Of a stretch of 16,060 nucleotides of DNA, positions 10,538-16,060 are shown piece after piece (within the stretch, counting starts at the first letter, position 1; each line of letters starts with the position of its first letter). The position numbers and the translations under genes were made by a program. The notes beneath the pieces were generated by a model, which worked only from the letters and a program-made list of their open reading frames with translations, had not been told where the DNA came from and made no database searches. The stretch is from Isohypsibius dastychi (lineage: Eukaryota > Tardigrada > Eutardigrada > Parachela > Isohypsibiidae): assembly GCA_034696485.1 (NCBI GenBank), contig JAQIWT010000706.1, positions 1 to 16,060 on the forward strand. Direction: 5' to 3'.

Positions 10538-12096
10538 TGAACTCAACCGGTTCTGATGTCAACAAACATCCACTCAATAAGTGAAACATGCGGCCATAGT
10601 TTATGGGACTTATTCTGGCACACCCATTGCGTAGTGTGTAGAACACCGTAGCTGGTTCGTTATGCTGTAATTCCACCCGTGTCTCAGATAACACTAGGAC
10701 AGATACATAGATGAGGTTGCTGCGTTAGGTAAACAGCGTAGACTTAGCATTTCAAAACTCGTAACATATACGTAACGTGTAACAGATGGGCCGCTTGCTT
10801 TGTTTCAGATTTAGACTCATTCAATTACGACGTTGTATCCATTGAGCAGGGGTGATATATCAGAATCCACAGTATGGACCGAGTTTCTCGTATCGATGTG
10901 TGGTCGCATGGTTGCTAGATGAGCAGCCGTGCAAGGGTGCATGGCCTGTCGTGCGAGCGTATGGCCCAGTCATTCATGAGTCCAGAAACGAGCACACTAG
11001 TCATAAATGAGAAAATAGGGCTTCGAAGGTCAGACACTGTGGATGACGAAGATGGGTTTCAAACGAAATTGGAGAAAAATCGCAGCACATCCCTGCTCTC
11101 AAATAGTAGATGAAAGCAGTTTGTCGAAAAGTGAAGAGCCCAGCTGATATACAGCAAAGTGACGTGTATGCGACCTTTGGAGTACCGCGCCTCAATGTAA
11201 AAAAAAACACATCATTCATTCACTGAATATCAGAAAAACATTTCAGGAGCTTCTCAGCTGATCATATAAAGCTCATTCTGTGAGAGAATACAGGTGTTTT
11301 GCAGCTCAGGGGAATTTTTCCGCATGCGAATGTAGAACTGTTTCAACGACACTTTCTTAGTTGTATGGATCAAACGAAACGAATGCATATCTTGATTAGC
11401 TGCATCGCCGCGTGTAAACAGACATGTATTGTTCACAACAATATACAATGTACAATATAAAACAAGCACGTTTCTTTTTGTGGCGTCTATCTGATAAATG
11501 CTGAATGGACAACATTTCTGAGATGCGCGTCTAAGGAAACATGATACCTTGTACTACGGATCGCGCAAAACGGGACACTAGCGATACAGTTTGTAACTTT
11601 CATGTCATGTGACACCCCTGACGAACTGGAACCACGTCCGAACTGGCAATCTTTGCACATTTTTTCTGCTTCTGAACAATGCGTGATACATGTTTGGTGC
11701 TTCGGATATGGGACTCGGGAGCAAAATAACAGAAATAATTTGAAAAAAACTCGAGATTTCACTCAGAAGTGGAAGCCCATTGACGGAATTCTGATCTGTT
11801 ACGGAACTCGCCATTTGTTTGGAAAACAAAGGTTTCTTTCCAGACGGTGACCTGACTTTTCCCGCTTGATGGGATTCGCGCGTTGAAGCTTAACACCATT
11901 CAGTAGTAACCCAAGGCGGGTGATAATGAGGTGGAACACGAATCACCGAAACAAGACTGCTGTAGTTCGTTAATGCTATGGTGTTTCAATGAGCTTCTTT
12001 GGAATCATGAACAGGTTAACTGGACACGTCAGTTTGTGCTGGCTTTCCTTTGACTCCGAACTATTATTGGATGACAGCAGAACCATGAGCACCCAG
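10538..12096. other. 1.5 kb gap between minus-strand genes, no gene recognised
   Basis: It should contain the 5' flank of the unknown gene and the 3' UTR of the channel gene. Two plus-strand frames were considered: 64 codons at 10919-11113, whose second half is charged and protein-like, and 82 codons at 11602-11850. Neither shows a known motif or a convincing exon partner, and the second is mirrored by antisense frames. They are left unassigned. No repeat or tRNA-like structure was seen. Confidence 0.5.
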
Positions 12097-14470
12097 TCAT
12101 TCTTCCTCATCTGTTTCGCCCTCAGAGCCTGGATCCTCTGGTGGTTCCTGAACTTGAGGTTCCAGCAGAAAGTCTGTCAGTTTCTGTGCCGTTGATGCGC
12201 ATATTTCACCCAACTCGGAGAGATAGTTAGCTTTGACCTTCAAGATCACTCACGGATCATCAATCTATCATCCAAATGAAATATATCACTATAACATACT
12301 CTGTCAAAATCTTCTTGCGATAGCACGTAGACTTCGCAATTGTCGGTTGCACGAACTGTTCGGGAGGCTGGCCAGTCAATGAGCAGACACTGCCAATTTA
12401 TGTGCTTCCCATGCCTTATCACACCGATCTCAACACCAGACTCAACCTCTACAGCTTCACCTCGATGCAGAAAATACACCTCACGCACATAGTCGCCTTG
12501 TGCAATCAGATAATCACCGGGTACAAACTGAATCTGCTTGAGACAAGTGGACAAGACGCGAATGAGCGCGTCTGATGCGTTGTTGAAAATTGGTATCTAT
12601 AATCGGAAAATTTTGTAATTTATGATTCTTGCTCATGTTAGAAACCATACATCGCGTATCTCCCTGCTGTGCACTGCAAATGCAATTTCTGCTTGCATGG
12701 AGTATGGTACATCATCCAGCATAGTGTGAATATCGATGATGCCTCGATTGGTGTTCCATAGATAGTTGCAATAACTTCTGACCCTTTCCATGGTATTCTG
12801 CTTTACTCGTTGATCGAACAGCCAACCTTTCATCGCGTTATAACGATTTTCAAAACTTCGCCGCCAAATATCACGGTTGGCGACGGTAGATACAATATCT
12901 CCAATGATTAGTGCATAAACAGCTTTGCCAATGATCTGCACGAACGAAGAAAATATTCTGCCTGAGTCAGAATCAGCGACAATATCGCCATAACCGGTAG
13001 ATGTGATGGTATTAGCAATCCAGTACAAAGAGGTGATATAATACTCGCTTGGCTGTCTTGGTGGAAATCTCAGCATGGTTCTTGATATCCAAGTCTTTTC
13101 ATTGATGATCCCCATTGGCGCTGCAATGATGAATGCCACCACCGTGAAAAAGTGTGAGCACAAAAATAGCCGGGTGACCGAGTAGGTTAATCGAACGAAC
13201 AGAATATTGATGTTCAGCTCCATAAGCCAGACTTGGAAAAACTTGTACAATCTAATGAGTCTTGGAACAACGCGGAAAATCCGTAGGAAAGCAAATACCC
13301 ATGGCTTGAATAGAGCTTTAGCTTTCGGAACGGCCAGTGCCCCGAGCTCATACGGCAGAATGCTGACAATGAACAACCAGAACCCGAGCTTGTGTTTCCA
13401 GAATCTCTCGAGAATCAGCTGCTTTTCCAGTATCATATTGCCTATTTCAGAATAATGTCTCTGTATGAAATGCGGATGTTTCACGATTATATCTCACCAT
13501 ACTCATCAATAAAGCCTGTTCGGCGCTGAACAAAAAAGTCGAAGATGATGAATACTTCCAGTATATATTCGAATACAAGTAGACCTATCCGAAGGTCACC
13601 AAAGCCACAGTGATAAAGAATCAGCATCGACGACAGAGCCCTTACATAGGCCATCCAGCAACCAAAATAAAACGAAAATGCGCTGTCTGATCTTATTGTT
13701 GCATCCCATAGTTTTGCGGCCGCATCCCCGATGTTGGACTCTCCTTGTGATCCACCGTATTCATTTTGCGATGTTGTCGGGTTGCCTGCAGTTTGCTCAG
13801 GCTGTTTCTTGTTATCACGTTCGCGATTCAAAGACTCATTTGCTTCCGCCAGTAAATCTTCTCGCACCTCCGGGAAGTGGTCAAATATCATCTCAAAGTC
13901 ATCATGTGTCACGTAGAAGACATCGGTGTTTTCTCTCGCTCGAATGTTACTTTTTGCCTTCTGTCCCGTCATGAATGCAAGTTCCCCAAGCATGCGACCT
14001 GCTCTTAGAACTGCAGGCACAGCTTCCCCTCGTTGTTGAATTTCCACACTGCCGCGGTACAAGAAATAAAGTTCAGTTCCAATGTCACCAGCTCTAATAA
14101 CAAATTCGCCTTCCATTATGAAGAGTGGCTTGATGACTGATGCCAGCATCTTTTTGAAACTCGGAGAAGTCGATTTGAATACGCCGATCTGGTCGATGAC
14201 TTTCTTGTACAGCTGAACTGCGATTTCACCAGTTAAGGAAGGCGGTAGACCACTTATCATCCCTGCAGGATTGTCTCCCTTAGTTCTTAGCCAGAAAAGA
14301 TTGTAGTACCGAAGAATGCGTAGTTCAAGAAAAGGTGGAATTCTTTCATGATGCATATACTGCTTCACTGCCGTCAGCTTGTTTACGAATTTTGCACGTT
14401 TGATGCCCTTATTAGTTTGCTCCGCAGCAATGGATCCAACAATATAGGAGCAGAACAAGTTTCCGGTGAT
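12097..14470 (-). CDS. Concatenated cyclic-nucleotide-type K+ channel (CNGK/tetraKCNG-like), 3' part
   Basis: Minus-strand exons 14470-13498, 13441-12651, 12596-12300 and 12237-12097 join in frame through introns of 56, 54 and 62 bp, giving 733 visible residues with a TGA stop. The first exon begins after a TTTCAG acceptor in the middle of an S6 helix, so upstream exons exist or existed. Residues 1-105 are the end of S6 and a C-linker (IKQYMH-like AVKQYMHHERIPP); about 108-205 a CNBD; 206-262 a polar linker; then a new channel repeat: S1 about 266-288, S2 295-318, S3 about 343-358, an S4 with spaced arginines (FLRIFRVVPRLIRLYKFF), S5, a pore with TSTGYGDI (GYG at 12987-12995), S6, C-linker, and a CNBD (about 589-705). 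The tail is acidic (GSEGETDEEE). Several complete repeats on one chain with a GYG filter and a CNBD each is the CNGK architecture, a potassium channel described in sperm of sea urchin and zebrafish. Only the last two repeats are seen, so the total number is inferred. Both CNBDs have atypical ligand pockets. Confidence 0.85.
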
Positions 14471-15240
14471 CTGAAACAAGCTGAAGTGAAGAAGAATCTT
14501 TCAAAGTATTTTCTGCGCTATTCTGATTTTCACTCGGCTCTTCGAAATAGAATTTCATCAGTCGCCGACTGGTAGCCCGGCGCATTTGATATTCGGGTGA
14601 AACGTCGTGGCGGTGCCCATGCTAGTCAAAGATGACTTCAAGCGTTTTCACTGCAGAGATGACAATCCTTTTTTACAATCAGCATAGCAAAAACTGAATT
14701 TCAGAATGCGCCACTGTATACGCCACTGTACTAACAGATTCCCCCTAACTCAAACCAAAACATACCGAAAGACTTCCGCCTGACAATACTGTATGAATGT
14801 AATGTATGATGTACTGTAATAATGTACTCAATACTGTATGAATGTAATCCAAAGTAATCCAAACTAACGCAACACGTTGTGATCCAGAATCTGTGGCCAA
14901 AGAAAGAAAGCGGAAAGAAGAGGAGAAGATCAGAACAATAGAATATGCAACTGGCAGTCTGGCACACGGCTTTTTCAAAATGCTACTTGTCCAGCAGAAA
15001 ATGGAACGACTGATTTGGAAAACAGGATGGCAAGACCTTCGGGATAAATCGAAGCCCCGAGGCGATGCGTTTCTCTCGCTTCAGTCTCGGGCTCAGTGGA
15101 GATCCTTCTGATAAGATAGCAGACTGGCCTCGCTCATTCAGCAAGATAATAATCTGCCTTCCCACTTCCCATTCAGATTTACATTTCTTGAAGTTAAGAG
15201 ATTGTAAATCGAGAGCGCAGGCCAGCTTTTCTTTGTCCAA
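14471..15240. other. Sequence upstream of the first visible channel exon; no pore exon found
   Basis: The exon that should supply the pore and first half of S6 of the preceding repeat is expected upstream of 14470 on the minus strand. I read this stretch in all minus frames and found no GYG filter or hydrophobic segment. Minus-strand frames at 14731-14967 and 14983-15240 are not channel-like. It is either a long intron, by the standard of this window, or sequence beyond a gene break or assembly join. Confidence 0.45.
14784..14863 (+). repeat. Short direct repeats
   Basis: An exact 20-base direct repeat (ACTGTATGAATG core) occurs at 14784-14803 and 14829-14848, 45 bases apart. The second copy runs into two tandem copies of GTAATCCAAA (14844-14853 and 14854-14863). 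AT-rich, probably non-coding. Confidence 0.85.
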
Positions 15241-15271
15241 CAGATAAGGAACTACCTGAGTGCCATAATAA

Positions 15272-15290
15272 CCCGGCTCTCCGAGCCGGG
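15272..15290 (+). repeat. Perfect GC-rich hairpin
   Basis: CCCGGCTC at 15272-15279 is exactly complementary in reverse to GAGCCGGG at 15283-15290, with a 3-base loop. It stands out in AT-rich surroundings. No T-run or neighbouring gene end explains it. Confidence 0.85.
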
Positions 15291-15528
15291 GTAAAAATCA
15301 GGTCCCTGCAATTTAAGTACACTTAACCGAATTAAAGTTTTCGAGCTCATGAAAATTTCGTACTTATTTTCAAGGCATTTACCATTAAATTAACGTGAAT
15401 TTTCGGGTCGTTCACATCAAGAACAAATATTCCCAGAAAAGGCGATAAGGGAACCGCAGTTTTCAAATGCATGCCATTCTACGGGCGTTACCAGATTACC
15501 TACGTACAAGAGATACAAACGACCGCAA

Positions 15529-15586
15529 GCGACAAAAACCACCGGAATTGACAAAAACAACGGGAAGTGCCAAAAAATGACCGTGA
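15529..15586 (+). repeat. Three imperfect 19-20 base tandem units
   Basis: Units at 15529-15547, 15548-15566 and 15567-15586 share the pattern GACAAAAAC followed by ACCGGAA/ACGGGAA, the third being diverged. They are followed at once by GTGACGTC, which resembles the core of the 18-base array further right. Confidence 0.7.
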
Positions 15587-15737
15587 GTGACGTCTTATAG
15601 TTTTTTCCATGGTATGTTGAAGTTGGTTGAGGATAGACATGATATCAGAGCCTCTGATTTAAATATTCCTCGGAAAAACGCTCTGATGAGCGAACTCACT
15701 CAATGCCGGCTTCTGGCGAGACCGGCATACTGTCCAT

Positions 15738-15753
15738 CCCCCCCCCCCCCCCC
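15738..15753 (+). repeat. C16 homopolymer
   Basis: Sixteen consecutive C on the plus strand. It is the left partner of the G19 run at 16036-16054, so the 280 bases between are bounded by inverted homopolymers. Confidence 0.9.
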
Positions 15754-15762
15754 TTTACAGGA

Positions 15763-15836
15763 AAAGTTAGAAAAAAATACTAAGAAAAATTTTTTAAAAA
15801 AAAAATCCAAAAAAATTTTTTTTTGAAAAAAATGAA
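15763..15836 (+). repeat. A/T homopolymer tracts
   Basis: Alternating long A and T tracts, including runs of nine or more A or T. The adjacent A7 and T9 tracts near 15809-15824 could fold back on themselves. This low-complexity block leads into the 18-base array. Confidence 0.85.
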
Positions 15837-15847
15837 AAGTCATGAAT

Positions 15848-15937
15848 ATGACGTCACTTTTGGTCATGACTTCACTTCCGTTTATGACGTCACTTTCGGT
15901 CATGACGTCACTTCCGATCGTGACGTCACTTTTGAAA
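15848..15937 (+). repeat. Five 18-base tandem units with CRE palindromes
   Basis: Units start at 15848, 15866, 15884, 15902 and 15920, with consensus ATGACGTCACTTYYGGTC. The perfect palindrome TGACGTCA is present in units 1, 3, 4 and 5 (15849, 15885, 15903, 15921); unit 2 has TGACTTCA. TGACGTCA is the full CRE bound by CREB/ATF proteins, and units 2 and 4 continue with CACTTCCG, close to an ETS-type site. The unit length is a multiple of three, so open frames cross the array, but this is expected of the period and not evidence of coding. Confidence 0.9.
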
Positions 15938-16019
15938 ATGTGGTTTCGTTGACCTCGCATTGTGGAAATGTGGCTCCGTTGACCCTAAAAGATATTTTTA
16001 CACGGTAAAAGATATTTAA
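15938..16019 (+). repeat. Second set of short repeats right of the CRE array
   Basis: ATGTGGTTTCGTTGACC (15938-15954) recurs with two changes about 30 bases later at 15968-15984. After it, TAAAAGATATTT occurs twice (near 15986 and 16006). Together with the CRE array this makes a nested block of short-period repeats. Confidence 0.75.
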
Positions 16020-16035
16020 AAAAAAGGGGCTAATC

Positions 16036-16054
16036 GGGGGGGGGGGGGGGGGGG
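16036..16054 (+). repeat. G19 homopolymer near the window end
   Basis: Nineteen consecutive G on the plus strand, the longest of the four G/C runs. Such runs are slippage-prone and are often places where assemblies stop or are mis-joined. Confidence 0.9.
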
Positions 16055-16060
16055 CAAAAC

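Larger units (their letters stand above)
15241..15737. other. Non-coding stretch with a hairpin and a short repeat
   Basis: No gene is recognised. It contains the GC-rich hairpin at 15272-15290 and the 19-base repeats at 15529-15586, which are listed separately. It may be intron or flank of the channel gene. Confidence 0.5.

Noticed and set aside
11602-11850. 82-codon plus-strand frame
   Set aside because: No recognisable domain, no splice partner, and similar-length antisense frames overlap it.
12238-12299. Apparent premature end of the last CNBD at 12246
   Set aside because: A 62-bp intron (AGA|GTATGT...TTGAAG) skips it and restores the C-helix region (EDFDRVKANYLSELGEI) and an acidic tail ending at 12097.
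13442-13497. Apparent frameshift in the channel between S2 and S3 (stop codon at 13487)
   Set aside because: A 56-bp intron (G|GTGAGA...AAATAG) at 13442-13497 removes the stop and joins the two frames into a normal S2-S3 loop, so the gene is not broken here.
14983-15240. 86-codon minus-strand frame upstream of the channel
   Set aside because: It has no channel-like hydrophobic segments or known motif and does not join in any evident way to the exon at 14470.
15823-16008. 61-codon plus-strand frame across the CRE array encoding a six-residue repeat
   Set aside because: An 18-base period automatically keeps frames open on both strands; there is no flanking coding evidence.

Overview
The window is nuclear DNA of a eukaryote with compact genes. 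The reasons are four multi-exon genes whose exons join in frame across GT...AG introns, mostly 50-65 bp long, and protein families (BTBD3/6-like BTB-BACK protein, tandem-repeat cyclic-nucleotide-type potassium channel) that point to an animal or a close relative. I cannot name the phylum. The tandem potassium channel family (CNGK/tetraKCNG) is known from sea urchin, other aquatic invertebrates, choanoflagellates and fish, which fits a small-genome aquatic invertebrate. Stop codons and tryptophan codons in the well-supported genes fit the standard code.

Layout from left to right. Positions 1-1213 hold no confident gene, only a weak small-gene candidate near 686-976. Positions 1214-3070 (+) carry a seven-exon gene for a 507-residue BTB-BACK protein whose C-terminus, where a PHR domain would be expected, resembles a degenerate cyclophilin. 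It converges tail to tail on a 1,548-residue coiled-coil protein gene at 3538-8659 (-), most of which is one 3.2 kb exon. Next on the same strand is a multi-exon gene of unknown function (about 9277-10537, -). After a 1.5 kb gap without a recognisable gene comes the 3' part of a concatenated cyclic-nucleotide-type channel (12097-14470, -): the C-linker and CNBD of one repeat, then a complete last repeat with S1-S6, a GYG filter, C-linker and CNBD. Its 5' part is not visible. The remaining 1.6 kb (14471-16060) is repeat-rich: short direct repeats, a GC-rich hairpin, a C16 run, A/T tracts, five 18-bp units built on the TGACGTCA palindrome, and a G19 run.

The four genes look like neighbours rather than a pathway. 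Three lie on the minus strand in the same direction, but separate gaps between them give no operon evidence. The most interesting items are the potassium channel, whose last two ligand pockets both lack the usual arginine (and one also the FGE motif), the BTB-BACK plus cyclophilin-like fusion, and the CRE-palindrome array between inverted C/G homopolymers.
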